DNA of 64,000 nucleotides from an uncultured Pseudodesulfovibrio sp. (lineage in GTDB: Bacteria > Desulfobacterota > Desulfovibrionia > Desulfovibrionales > Desulfovibrionaceae), in assembly GCF_963675635.1 (NCBI RefSeq), contig NZ_OY776488.1:1095740-1159739 (forward strand). The letters run 5' to 3'. Every line of letters begins with the position of its first letter. Positions within the stretch are counted from its first letter, which is position 1. Both the position numbers and the translations under genes were made by a program. This document shows, one piece after another, positions 10,140 through 17,973 of the stretch. The notes under the pieces are model-generated. The model was not told the DNA's origin. It saw only the letters and a program-made list of their open reading frames with translations, and did not search any database.

Positions 10140-10595
10140 TTATCGGAATTTTCCGTCCAAAATCAGGTGAGAAAAGTACCCCGCGACGAAAGCAGTATAA
10201 AACGGAATAAAATCCCGTACAGCATCTGGCATCTGCATAAAAAACGGGACAGCCAGAATAGGGACGGGCACCAACAGCATTGCCCACCATGTATGTGTCC
10301 ATCCGCGGTGAGACCCTACAGCCGGAAGCATGGAAAAGAGGCCGAACCACGCAGCCCAAACATACAATCCCCTGAGTATCAAAAACAAATCCACCACAGT
10401 GAACACAGCATAATACAGATTTTGCCCTTTTGAGTTAGTATCGACATCCGGGAAAAGTGCGCCCAAAAGACAAAAACCAATCAGTCCGCTTGCCTGGAGT
10501 GGATCAAACACCAACCATCCGAGCAGTATGGCGCCGACCAGTCCCATAACACCAAAAAAAAGGCCACCGGCCAGATGTCCTTTATAATCAGGCAT
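10140..10595 (-). CDS. YdjM-like inner-membrane protein (metal-dependent hydrolase family)
   Basis: A 151-residue integral membrane protein with about four hydrophobic segments. It carries the YdjM/DUF457-type motifs PDYKGHLAGG at the N-terminus, LFPDVDTNSKGQ near 48, SHRGWTHTWW near 93 and a C-terminal YFSHLILDG. The conserved His/Asp residues are why the family is called metal-dependent hydrolases, but no reaction is established. It lies just downstream of the tetR-type gene on the same strand and may be co-transcribed. Confidence 0.75.
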   Translation of the reverse strand: MPDYKGHLAGGLFFGVMGLVGAILLGWLVFDPLQASGLIGFCLLGALFPDVDTNSKGQNLYYAVFTVVDLFLILRGLYVWAAWFGLFSMLPAVGSHRGWTHTWWAMLLVPVPILAVPFFMQMPDAVRDFIPFYTAFVAGYFSHLILDGKFR

Positions 10596-10628
10596 ATACC
10601 ACCATACAAAAAGAGTTAAAAACGAAAA

Positions 10629-11213
10629 TTAGAAAGATTGGGTGCAGACACTACGCAGAATAAACCGCCGAGCCTCTTCGTATAAACCGGGAACCTTAAA
10701 CGGTGTCAAAAACCGAGTACGGACAGCACCTACAATACTTCCGTAGAGCATGAAAGCCGTCTGGGAGATAGGCAAATCTTCGAGAGAACCGTCCTCAATG
10801 CCTCGGCGCAAAAACTCCTCAATCATATCGATGAGCTCTTTGAATTTCGCACCAATTTTTTCTCGATCCAGATCTGGATTGTCATCGCTAAAGGGAGAAC
10901 AACGAATAACGGTTGGAAACGTCTTCTCATTTTCCACAGTGAACTCAAGATACGCCTCGATAAACATTCCAAGAGCGTCGTACCCTGATGTGCACTCATT
11001 TGTCTTTGCGCGCAATTCGGTGATCATTGTGTCGATGAGTTCACTTCCGGCAACCATAAAAAGATTCTCTTTGGATTCAAAATAATGAAAGACCAAACCT
11101 GACGCTACTCCAGCCTGTTCGGCGACCATTTTCATGGTCGTTCCGGCATATCCACATCGAGCGAATATTTCCTGGGCAGCACTCAAAATCTTCTCTTTCT
11201 TCCCTATCGACAC
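10629..11213 (-). CDS. TetR/AcrR family transcriptional regulator
   Basis: A DNA-binding repressor with a TetR helix-turn-helix at residues ~5-55 (ILSAAQEIFARCGYAGTTMK, FHYFESKENLF), then a helical ligand-binding domain. I place the start at the GTG at 11213 (VSIGKKEK), which has GGAGG five bases upstream. A longer ATG at 11255 is less likely, because a plausible promoter (TTGAAC at 11279-11284, 17-base spacer, TAATCA at 11256-11261) would put the transcript start downstream of it. The ligand and targets are unknown; the YdjM-like gene 33 bases downstream is a candidate. Confidence 0.85.
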   Translation of the reverse strand: MSIGKKEKILSAAQEIFARCGYAGTTMKMVAEQAGVASGLVFHYFESKENLFMVAGSELIDTMITELRAKTNECTSGYDALGMFIEAYLEFTVENEKTFPTVIRCSPFSDDNPDLDREKIGAKFKELIDMIEEFLRRGIEDGSLEDLPISQTAFMLYGSIVGAVRTRFLTPFKVPGLYEEARRFILRSVCTQSF

Positions 11214-11306
11214 TTTTCCCTCCAAAAAAACAGTATACGTGCAATTTCTTGCCATTGATTAGTACGACTGTATCGTTTGTTCAAGCGGTATTTCAATTAA
11301 CGCACA

Positions 11307-11337
11307 CAAAAAAGACGGCAGCCAAAGCCACCGCCTT
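11307..11337 (-). terminator. Terminator after sufB
   Basis: On the minus strand an 11-bp stem with G-U pairs (AAGGCGGTGGC / GCTGCCGTCTT) and a four-base loop is followed by TTTTTT. It separates sufCB from the tetR gene. Confidence 0.6.
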
Positions 11338-11359
11338 ATTAGTTTGATTCTAAGAAAGA

Positions 11360-12520
11360 CTACATGGCGTCAGATGATTGCAGCTCTTCAATTTGCTTAT
11401 CAATTTCCTTCTGCAACCGAGCAGGCAGCCCCATAATATCAGTATTCAGGAAGCCGCGAACGATTGTCGAGGTCGCTTCGTCCTCGTCCATTCCCCGCGC
11501 CATGAGATACTCGATCTCTTCCTGTGCGATTTTGCCCACAGATGCTTCATGGGAGAGCTCAACGCCCTCCACGGTACCATCTAATTCCGGAATAGCCCAA
11601 ATACGGCCACCACCAAGAATAAGTCCCTGACACTCAAGATGTCCCTTGCTCGGCACATGGTGTGCGCCGATATGCCCACGATTGATAATAGTGCCGCCGG
11701 AAGAAATAGTCCGGGCAATGATTTCACACCGAGTATGCGGTGCGTTCATAACGACTTTATTACCCATGTCCAGATGAGACCCTTTGGGGGCCACTACGAC
11801 GGAATTAAAACGTGCTACGGAGTGAGGACCATTCATTTCAATGGACGGATACATCTGCAGGTCTTTAACCGGCTTGAGCAGTACATAGTTGGACAAGAAC
11901 TTGCCGCCTTCTTCAACCACACCGGCAGACCGGGGCCGAACAGCGACGTCTTCACTCCAGTTATGAACCATGGTAAACGTCAACGATGCATTCTTCTTGA
12001 CAAAAAACTCGGAAATACCCAGATGAGCCCCTGCCTTGGTGCCGTGGGCCACAGAACAGCCTGTAATGATATGCGCTTCAGCGCCCTCTTCAATTATTAC
12101 GAGGTTGTGGACATTCTGCCCCACGTTCTCCGACTTGAGCATCAGACATGACTGGATAGGATCTTTGATCTTGGCACCGGCCTTGACACGAATGAAGTAC
12201 CCACCATGCAGGTTGTCATACGCGGATTTGGTAAACTCATCCTTGTCCTTATCAACAAGCGTCCAGTAATATTCCTTGAGGCCGTCATACTTTTTGAGGG
12301 CTTCCTTGATATCCATAATCTCGACACCATCGTCATTGGACTGACAATGGACGGCAGATTGATCCATCTGCAAATAGGATGCGGAACGGGTACTCAGATC
12401 GGAGACAACCCCTGCCATAAGAAGCTGGTCCTTGTCCTCTTCGGACAAAACCGACAAATCAGTGATGGCCTCCCGCTGAAGACCGTCAAACTTGAAATTG
12501 GAAAGATCGACTTTACTCAT
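11360..12520 (-). CDS. sufB: SufB/SufD-family Fe-S cluster assembly protein
   Basis: A scaffold protein of the SUF pathway that builds Fe-S clusters with its ATPase partner SufC. The 386-residue protein has the right-handed beta-helix core and the family C-terminus with ELSHEASVGKI near 330, followed by EEIEYLMARGMDEDEA. It is shorter than typical SufB (~480). It is the only SufB/D-type protein in the window and there is no sufA, sufD, sufS or sufE beside it. The start is the ATG at 12520 with AAGGAG seven bases upstream; a GTG 15 bases earlier overlaps that ribosome site. It follows sufC by 24 bases. Confidence 0.87.
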   Translation of the reverse strand: MSKVDLSNFKFDGLQREAITDLSVLSEEDKDQLLMAGVVSDLSTRSASYLQMDQSAVHCQSNDDGVEIMDIKEALKKYDGLKEYYWTLVDKDKDEFTKSAYDNLHGGYFIRVKAGAKIKDPIQSCLMLKSENVGQNVHNLVIIEEGAEAHIITGCSVAHGTKAGAHLGISEFFVKKNASLTFTMVHNWSEDVAVRPRSAGVVEEGGKFLSNYVLLKPVKDLQMYPSIEMNGPHSVARFNSVVVAPKGSHLDMGNKVVMNAPHTRCEIIARTISSGGTIINRGHIGAHHVPSKGHLECQGLILGGGRIWAIPELDGTVEGVELSHEASVGKIAQEEIEYLMARGMDEDEATSTIVRGFLNTDIMGLPARLQKEIDKQIEELQSSDAM

Positions 12521-12544
12521 ATCTATCTCCTTCACAAGGAGTTG

Positions 12545-13303
12545 CTAGTTCATGCAGCGGACACATTCCTGATAGCCATGCTGCCGGATGTGGTCCAGAA
12601 TATCCCTGGGACGACCTTCACAGCACAGATGCCCCTGATAAAGGACCTGGCCACGGTCTGCGTTGACATAATCAAGGATATACCCGGTATGGGTGATAAT
12701 CAGCCCGGCCGTCTTGGTCTGCTCCTTGCGTTCACGCAAACTCAAATCCGGGGTGATGTTGTAATTGCCGTCCAGCACGTCACGGGCCACTTTGCCCACT
12801 AACTGCATGTTCTCCATATCAACACCAGACTCGGGCTCATCAAATAGCACGAGATCAGGCTGCTGAGCCATAAGCTGGAGCAGTTCAGACCGCTTAATCT
12901 CGCCACCGGAAAAACCGGAGTTGATGTCGCGATCCAGAAAATCAGTCATGTTGACGGTTTCAGCCAACAATTCGGGATTCACCTGCCCTTTTCGAGAGCA
13001 CATCTGTACAAGATGGCGAGTACGCAGGCCGTGAATTGTCGGAGGCCGCTGAAAGGACATGCCTACACCGAGGCGAGCCCGTTCATACATGGGAGCGTCT
13101 GTAATATCCTGCCCCTTGAAATATATTTTACCCTTAGTCACATCGTATCCGGAAAAACCCATCAGGGACATGAGAAGAGACGTCTTGCCCGAACCATTGG
13201 GTCCGAACAGGATGAAAGTTTCCCCTTCGTTTATCTGGAGATTGATCCCCTTGAGGACCTCTTTATCGCCGATGTTGACATGCAAGTCTTCTATGGTCAG
13301 CAT
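12545..13303 (-). CDS. sufC: SufC-type ABC ATPase for Fe-S cluster assembly
   Basis: Cytosolic ABC-type ATPase that powers cluster assembly on SufB. The 252-residue product has Walker A GPNGSGKTS near 34-42, signature SGGEIKRSE near 140, Walker B DLVLFDEPESGVD near 157 and a switch histidine in IITHTGYI. The sequence resembles SufC more than transporter ATPases, and no permease is adjacent. The start is the ATG at 13303, with AGGGA upstream; the frame extends four codons further to a GTG. It is first in a two-gene sufC-sufB operon. Confidence 0.88.
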   Translation of the reverse strand: MLTIEDLHVNIGDKEVLKGINLQINEGETFILFGPNGSGKTSLLMSLMGFSGYDVTKGKIYFKGQDITDAPMYERARLGVGMSFQRPPTIHGLRTRHLVQMCSRKGQVNPELLAETVNMTDFLDRDINSGFSGGEIKRSELLQLMAQQPDLVLFDEPESGVDMENMQLVGKVARDVLDGNYNITPDLSLRERKEQTKTAGLIITHTGYILDYVNADRGQVLYQGHLCCEGRPRDILDHIRQHGYQECVRCMN

Positions 13304-13459
13304 CTGTTCCCTCACTTTAAGTCATTATGCAAACTGGCTCATTACTTAACGGAGCCTTGGAAGTCCAGCGAATCGTACGAAAGCCGCAGGACACAACTCT
13401 TTCACTTGCTCCAGGCAAGCATTTGGATATACTCGTTTCGACCAAAGGAAGGATAAGCA

Positions 13460-14185
13460 ATGGGAAAGAAGCGTATAAACAACCTTGGCGATCTCAAGCA
13501 GATCAAATTCGAGAAGAAAAAAGACGACGTCTACTCTCTTCCGTATGACAAAAATGAGCCTCAAAAAGAAAATGTCAACCCACAAAATGAACCTGCAGAC
13601 GAAGAAGTGTTTATGGCCGCCATGCGTGGGGTAAAAAAAATGGATGGCGCAAGCGGCAGGCAAGTAACTCCTCAGGTGGAAACGGCTTCATCCCAGGTCA
13701 TTTCCCCTGACGATGAAGCCAGAAATGACCTTCAACGATTTATGCGGGGCGATATCGAATTCGAACTCGAATATACGGACGAATTCATGTACGGCTATGT
13801 GCGTGGTCTGGATATCAAGATATTCCAGCAACTCAAGGCTGGGACGCTCAGCATAGCCACCCACCTCGACCTGCACGGCATGACCGCAGATCAAGCTCAG
13901 GAAAACCTACTTTTTTTCATTCGGGAAAGCTATCTTCAGGGCCATCGATGCGTTTTGATCGTAACAGGTCGTGGAAAGAACTCTCCGGGCGGTCAGTCGA
14001 TCCTGCGGACCGGCATTGAAACATGGCTCACCAAGGAGCCACTTAGACGCGTTGTGCTGGCTTTTTGCACAGCTCAACCCAAAGACGGTGGCGCTGGAGC
14101 CTTGTACGTCCTGCTTCGCAAGCAGAAAAAAACGCAGGGGAAAATCAAGTGGGACACCATGGTCAATTGGGACGGCATCGACTAA
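13460..14185 (+). CDS. Smr domain protein
   Basis: A 241-residue protein with a charged, poorly conserved N-terminal half and a C-terminal Smr domain. The domain has LDLHGMTADQAQENLLFFI near 136 and TGRGKNSPGGQSILR near 168. Smr domains, first seen in MutS2, bind or nick nucleic acids, and stand-alone versions are implicated in mismatch suppression or cleavage of mRNA on collided ribosomes. Which role applies here is not shown. AAGGAAGGAT precedes the ATG. Confidence 0.82.
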   Translation: MGKKRINNLGDLKQIKFEKKKDDVYSLPYDKNEPQKENVNPQNEPADEEVFMAAMRGVKKMDGASGRQVTPQVETASSQVISPDDEARNDLQRFMRGDIEFELEYTDEFMYGYVRGLDIKIFQQLKAGTLSIATHLDLHGMTADQAQENLLFFIRESYLQGHRCVLIVTGRGKNSPGGQSILRTGIETWLTKEPLRRVVLAFCTAQPKDGGAGALYVLLRKQKKTQGKIKWDTMVNWDGID

Positions 14186-14204
14186 CAGTCTCTTTCATTC
14201 ACAA

Positions 14205-14239
14205 AAAAGCCCCTCGTTCCAAAAAAACGAGGGGCTTTT
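14205..14239. terminator. Bidirectional terminator between the Smr gene and cheW
   Basis: A 14-bp perfect stem (AAAAGCCCCTCGTT / AACGAGGGGCTTTT) with a seven-base loop and A/T runs on both sides, between two convergent genes. Confidence 0.85.
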
Positions 14240-14242
14240 GTT

Positions 14243-14785
14243 TTAAACTGAGGCTGCTGCTGCAGCATCTTCGACAGGCTGTTGGTCGACTCCGCCACCA
14301 ACTCCAGACATATTCTTTGCAATGGCAAGTTCCTCTGCGGAGAATATCTTATTGATATCAATAATAATGATGAACTGTCCACTTTGACGCCCCATGCCCT
14401 TGATGTATTCGGCATTGATGGCCGCGCCCATCTTGGGAGCGGGTTCAATGGTATCCGGAGTCATCTCGAAAACCTCACGCACGGAATCAACCAAGGCACC
14501 CATGACCGTGAACTCACCTTCAAATTCGATCTCTACGATGATAATACACGTATCGACCGTATCTTCGCCCTTGGACATGCCCAATTTTAACCGCATATCC
14601 ACAACCGGAACGGCATGGCCACGCAAATTGATGACACCACGCATGAACGGAGGCGTTCTTGGAATCTTGGTGATAGAAGTCAATTCCAGAACTTCCCGCA
14701 CCGTCCCGATATCCAAAGCAAAAATTTCTTTACCCAAAGTGAAGGTCAAAAACTGATTGATATCTTCCAACGCTTCATCAACCAT
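14243..14785 (-). CDS. cheW: CheW chemotaxis coupling protein (first copy)
   Basis: Adaptor linking chemoreceptors to the CheA kinase. The 180-residue protein has the CheW core: FALDIGTVREVLEL near 22, the hallmark RTPPFMRGVINLRGHAVPVVDMR near 43-65, and IIIIDINKIF near 138. The last ~25 residues form an extra tail. GGGGG precedes the ATG. A second CheW at 58772-59272 shares the same core but is not adjacent, so the organism probably runs more than one chemosensory array. No kinase or receptor is encoded here. Confidence 0.9.
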   Translation of the reverse strand: MVDEALEDINQFLTFTLGKEIFALDIGTVREVLELTSITKIPRTPPFMRGVINLRGHAVPVVDMRLKLGMSKGEDTVDTCIIIVEIEFEGEFTVMGALVDSVREVFEMTPDTIEPAPKMGAAINAEYIKGMGRQSGQFIIIIDINKIFSAEELAIAKNMSGVGGGVDQQPVEDAAAAASV

Positions 14786-15026
14786 GGCAACCCCCTGATC
14801 AATTTATGTTTATTTTCATTTAGACTAATACAAAATGTCATTCGGACTTTGGGAAAAAGACCGCTTTTCCATGACTTCGTCAACCCTTATGTTGTTAATA
14901 ATACACATTTACACAGAAAAACCATTATAAATATGCCCAGATGAACTATCCAAATGAACACGCCACACAATACGCAGAAGGATTCTCAAAAAAACCACCA
15001 TGTTGGTAATTTTTTAAAAAAAATGA

Positions 15027-15055
15027 TTGACACTCATCCCGGTCAAAGATAGTTA
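15027..15055 (+). promoter_or_regulatory. Promoter of the first tRNA-Pro/Thr unit
   Basis: Consensus -35 TTGACA at 15027-15032, a 17-base spacer and -10 TAGTTA at 15050-15055, ending 12 bases before the tRNA. Confidence 0.75.
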
Positions 15056-15067
15056 CTCACTTCGCGT

Positions 15068-15144
15068 CGGGATGTAGCGCAGCCTGGTAGCGCACTTGAC
15101 TGGGGGTCAAGGGGCCGTAGGTTCAAATCCTATCATCCCGACCA
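15068..15144 (+). tRNA. tRNA-Pro (GGG), copy 1
   Basis: A 77-base cloverleaf with encoded CCA. The acceptor stem CGGGATG pairs with CATCCCG, the T loop is GGTTCAAATCC, and the anticodon stem CTTGA/TCAAG encloses the seven-base loop CTGGGGG, giving anticodon GGG. Identical to the copy at 15508-15584. Confidence 0.95.
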
Positions 15145-15147
15145 AAT

Positions 15148-15194
15148 GATGAAATCCCCCACTGGACCGAGTAAAATCGGTCCGGTGTTTCATC
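15148..15194 (+). other. Hairpin in the tRNA-Pro/tRNA-Thr spacer
   Basis: GATGAAA (15148-15154) pairs with TTTCATC (15188-15194), and CACTGGACCGA (15160-15170) pairs with TCGGTCCGGTG (15177-15187) with one G-T pair. A five-base bulge separates the two stems. No T-run follows, so an RNA-processing element is more likely than a terminator. Confidence 0.5.
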
Positions 15195-15207
15195 GAATAG
15201 ACCAGAA

Positions 15208-15283
15208 GCTGACGTAGCTCAATCGGTAGAGCGCGTCCTTGGTAAGGACGAGGTAGGCAGTTCAATCCTGCTCGTCAGCTCCA
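15208..15283 (+). tRNA. tRNA-Thr (GGT), copy 1
   Basis: A 76-base cloverleaf with encoded CCA. The acceptor stem GCTGACG pairs with CGTCAGC, and the anticodon stem CGTCC/GGACG encloses TTGGTAA, giving anticodon GGT. Identical to the copy at 15649-15724. Confidence 0.95.
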
Positions 15284-15290
15284 TATATCT

Positions 15291-15325
15291 AAAACCGCTG
15301 ATCGAAAGATCAGCGGTTTTTCTTT
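15291..15325 (+). terminator. Terminator of tRNA unit 1
   Basis: A 13-bp perfect stem (AAAACCGCTGATC / GATCAGCGGTTTT) with a GAAA loop, followed by a T-rich stretch. Confidence 0.85.
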
Positions 15326-15466
15326 CGTTTTAAAAGCAAAATCAAACCATTATAATATGATTTTCCTATCTTCTAGTTTCCCTACCACCATCTATCCCCC
15401 ATGCCCTGCTCACATCCTTCTTAACCCACTCGGATCAAAAGACTTACACATTATGCCAATCAATGA

Positions 15467-15495
15467 TTGACACTCATCGCAGTCACATATAGTAA
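15467..15495 (+). promoter_or_regulatory. Promoter of the second tRNA-Pro/Thr unit
   Basis: TTGACA at 15467-15472, a 17-base spacer and TAGTAA at 15490-15495. It is clearly related to the promoter of the first unit but has diverged in the spacer and -10. Confidence 0.75.
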
Positions 15496-15507
15496 CTCTC
15501 TTCGCGT

Positions 15508-15584
15508 CGGGATGTAGCGCAGCCTGGTAGCGCACTTGACTGGGGGTCAAGGGGCCGTAGGTTCAAATCCTATCATCCCGACCA
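15508..15584 (+). tRNA. tRNA-Pro (GGG), copy 2
   Basis: Identical in sequence to the copy at 15068-15144, anticodon GGG, CCA encoded. Confidence 0.95.
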
Positions 15585-15648
15585 AACGATGAAATCCCCC
15601 GCTGAAGCGAGTCAAATCGATCCAGTGCTTCATCGAAATAGACGGAAT

Positions 15649-15724
15649 GCTGACGTAGCTCAATCGGTAGAGCGCGTCCTTGGTAAGGACGAGGTAGGCA
15701 GTTCAATCCTGCTCGTCAGCTCCA
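15649..15724 (+). tRNA. tRNA-Thr (GGT), copy 2
   Basis: Identical in sequence to the copy at 15208-15283, anticodon GGT, CCA encoded. The spacer before it keeps the outer GATGAA/TTCATC stem seen in unit 1, but the inner stem has mismatches. Confidence 0.95.
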
Positions 15725-15777
15725 TATAAAACAAGAAAATCGCCTTTCGAGAGAAAGGCGATTTTCTTGTTTTATAT
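15724..15777 (+). terminator. Long terminator hairpin after tRNA unit 2
   Basis: A near-perfect stem of more than 20 bp around a GAGA loop, with the core AAAATCGCCTTTC / GAAAGGCGATTTT. It begins at the CCA end of tRNA-Thr and is unrelated to the terminator of unit 1. Confidence 0.85.
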
Positions 15778-15880
15778 GTTTGACACTTTCCCCATGCGAA
15801 CGATCCTATCGCAATCTGTCAGCATATATAAAAGAACTCAAAAATTGAGACTACCAGTTCTCGATACTATCGATGCAAAA

Positions 15881-16471
15881 CTAGGGCATCCATTCAACAA
15901 TGCCCTGGGCCGGTGCCCGATGTTTCCACTCCAAAAACTCAGTAAAATCGCGTACACCGTCACGAAGTACGGCTTGATAAACTTCGATGCTCATGACTTT
16001 CTGGTCATCTGGGATGTCGTTCTTTATCGCAAGGATAACCTGTCTGGTTTCGAAAGTTAACTTGGCAAGGATGGCATCAGCGACACGCTCAAAATACCCG
16101 GCGTATGACGACTCCATATGAATCTGTATCATGTCGATTTGCCAAGTGTCGCCATCAGGGGCTTCGTACCATGCATGCCACTCCAGACATCGATCTTCAG
16201 CGTCCAAAAGATTCGTATACTCAATGCGGCGAATGCGAGGGTTCTGGGCCAAACGAGCGACAGCCTCAAAACCAGCCGCCTGGGAAAAAGGCTCCGAATA
16301 AACATGCATGTCAATATCCAGGTGACGCATCAAGAGTCCCATACGTAACGACCCCACCAATTCAGCCCGAAAACCGAAAGCGGCCCAGATATTCAAAATT
16401 TCGGTTTCGTCAAGAACGCAGTGTGCACGCTGCTGATTATGTTTTGCTAATGCATTAATGTCTGTGATCAT
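15881..16471 (-). CDS. Predicted nucleotidyltransferase-fold protein
   Basis: Not assigned to a named family with certainty. The 196-residue product has GSLRMGLLMRHLDIDMHVY near 40-58, matching the GS...DxD pattern of polymerase-beta-like nucleotidyltransferases, followed by a mixed region rich in Trp and His. The C-terminal half is helical with an EVYQAVLRDGVRDFTEF segment. No partner toxin, antitoxin or antibiotic-resistance gene is adjacent, and it lies alone beside the tRNA cluster. GGGAG precedes the ATG. It could modify a small molecule, RNA or protein; nothing decides between these. Confidence 0.6.
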   Translation of the reverse strand: MITDINALAKHNQQRAHCVLDETEILNIWAAFGFRAELVGSLRMGLLMRHLDIDMHVYSEPFSQAAGFEAVARLAQNPRIRRIEYTNLLDAEDRCLEWHAWYEAPDGDTWQIDMIQIHMESSYAGYFERVADAILAKLTFETRQVILAIKNDIPDDQKVMSIEVYQAVLRDGVRDFTEFLEWKHRAPAQGIVEWMP

Positions 16472-16664
16472 GGGAATCTCCCCCCCAAAAATTGACTACC
16501 AAAAGCCAAAGGAACGGCAAGTCCAGCCGCATTCACCAGTCTAAAAAATAAAAATTAGGTTATTTCTTGCCCTTCAAAGACGAAAGAAGCAATTTCCACC
16601 TACCAGAGCACTCGATTGAATACTATCAAAAATATAAATTCACTTTTAATGACAGTTGTTTAAT

Positions 16665-16698
16665 AAAAAGACCGACCAGAAAACTGGCCGGTCTTTTT
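16665..16698 (-). terminator. Terminator after the flagellin-like gene
   Basis: A 15-bp stem with one mismatch (AAAAAGACCGACCAG / CTGGCCGGTCTTTTT) and an AAAA loop, directly downstream of the flagellin-like gene and T-rich on both strands. Confidence 0.8.
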
Positions 16699-16719
16699 AT
16701 TCCATTGCATTCTGGAGCT

Positions 16720-17553
16720 CTAGCCACTTCCGTCAAACAGAGTTCCGCTTTCCCTGATAATCAGGTCCGCCAGAAGCTGCTCCATGGAATAACTTGGATC
16801 GGACGGCTTGCGCATCTGTGCAGCCTGGTCGAGGAGTTGCGCCTGACTTTGCAACTGGAGTTCCTGGGCCTGCAGACTATCTTCCTTACCATCATAAACA
16901 TCTTGAATGGCATTCATATCCGATAAATAGGACTGGACGGACGCCAATTGAGCCGCCCTGTCACCGGCATCAACGAGATTTGCACTGTCAAAAACCGTCC
17001 AATCATATCCATCAACATTGTGAAATGTAACGTTGAACCCACCGCTCTTGCTGGACTGAATATGAACATTACCAGTGGCGTCAATTTGTTCCGTCCCCCA
17101 CTGGGATCCATCCAGCAACGCAATTCCATTATAATCAGAATTGGAAATCGTCCCTGTTATCTTGTCCACAAGTGCATCGTAATCAGCTTTGACAACAGCA
17201 CTATTCTCATCAAGCTCTCCGGTATTTATCTTATCGATGATGTCTTCCATATCCCCCAAAGCATCAACAATGGTCGCCATATCAGTACGCGCCACACCAA
17301 CCATGGCAGCAGCCTCACCAACATTTCTGGAAGCCTGCCGTGTCGCTCCGGCGTCCGCTCGCAACTGACCACTGATGGCTTCTTCAAAAGGATTGGTAAA
17401 AGTTTCCGCACGCACAGGGCCACCAAGCACAAGGCTTCTAAGATCCTGCCCCATCTTAGACGCACCAAACAGTTGATTTGTCAGCATGTCCTGCTGCAAC
17501 AACTGGGTCGAATAAGTATAGAGAAAACTCTTTTCAATATCGGACAGGGCCAT
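16720..17553 (-). CDS. Flagellin-like protein
   Basis: A 277-residue protein resembling flagellin or hook-associated proteins in its middle part only. Residues ~60-150 have the long heptad-like helices of the flagellin D1 region, ending in DYDALVDKITGTISNSDYNGIALLDGS. A beta-rich insert follows, then a Gln-rich helix near 220-250. The expected flagellin N- and C-terminal signatures are absent; the C-terminus is MEQLLADLIIRESG. GGGAGAG precedes the ATG and a strong sigma-28-type promoter lies about 40 bases upstream. It is probably a secreted flagellar component or regulator rather than the main filament protein. No other flagellar structural gene is nearby. Confidence 0.65.
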   Translation of the reverse strand: MALSDIEKSFLYTYSTQLLQQDMLTNQLFGASKMGQDLRSLVLGGPVRAETFTNPFEEAISGQLRADAGATRQASRNVGEAAAMVGVARTDMATIVDALGDMEDIIDKINTGELDENSAVVKADYDALVDKITGTISNSDYNGIALLDGSQWGTEQIDATGNVHIQSSKSGGFNVTFHNVDGYDWTVFDSANLVDAGDRAAQLASVQSYLSDMNAIQDVYDGKEDSLQAQELQLQSQAQLLDQAAQMRKPSDPSYSMEQLLADLIIRESGTLFDGSG

Positions 17554-17592
17554 GCTCTCTCCCGGAGATGCAGTTAGACTATTCCGTATTTG

Positions 17593-17619
17593 TTATCGAC
17601 GGGTTCTACAGTATCTTTA
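17593..17619 (-). promoter_or_regulatory. Sigma-28 (FliA) type promoter
   Basis: On the minus strand TAAA (17619-17616), exactly 15 bases, then GTCGATAA (17600-17593). This matches TAAA-N15-GCCGATAA at all but one position and lies 40 bases from the flagellin-like start. Confidence 0.75.
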
Positions 17620-17641
17620 GGGTGCAGGATAAATACATGGC

Positions 17642-17671
17642 AAAAAAAAGGCCGACAGAACGTCGACCTTT
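17642..17671 (-). terminator. Terminator after ilvN
   Basis: On the minus strand a nine-bp stem with one mismatch (AAGGTCGAC / GTCGGCCTT) is followed by a run of Ts, 24 bases past the ilvN stop. Confidence 0.75.
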
Positions 17672-17694
17672 CACATAGAAGCTCATATTTATTA

Positions 17695-17973
17695 TTATTG
17701 AACAAATTCGGACATCTTAGTGAAGACTTCGTGTCCGTGGTCGTGACGCTCTACCCCTAAAACGTCTTCCAATTTGTCCACCTGTTTAATCATCTGGTCC
17801 AAACGATGGTCCGCATTGACGAGCAGCCAGATTTTACTTTTGCCACCGCCATTGATCGGCATGCAGGCAATACCTTCGACATTGTAGGCTCTCCGAGCAA
17901 ACAGCCCGCATATATGAGACATCACACCGGGATGGTTGTTCACGGACAACTCAAGAACTGTCTGCTTACACAT
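17695..17973 (-). CDS. ilvN: Acetolactate synthase small (regulatory) subunit
   Basis: Regulatory partner of IlvB, conferring valine feedback control. The 92-residue protein is essentially one ACT domain ([30 protein letters not shown]) and is short like the E. coli IlvN rather than the two-domain IlvH. I choose the ATG at 17973, which has GGAGG eight bases upstream, over the GTG at 17982. It overlaps the ilvB stop by eight bases, indicating translational coupling. Confidence 0.9.
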   Translation of the reverse strand: MCKQTVLELSVNNHPGVMSHICGLFARRAYNVEGIACMPINGGGKSKIWLLVNADHRLDQMIKQVDKLEDVLGVERHDHGHEVFTKMSEFVQ

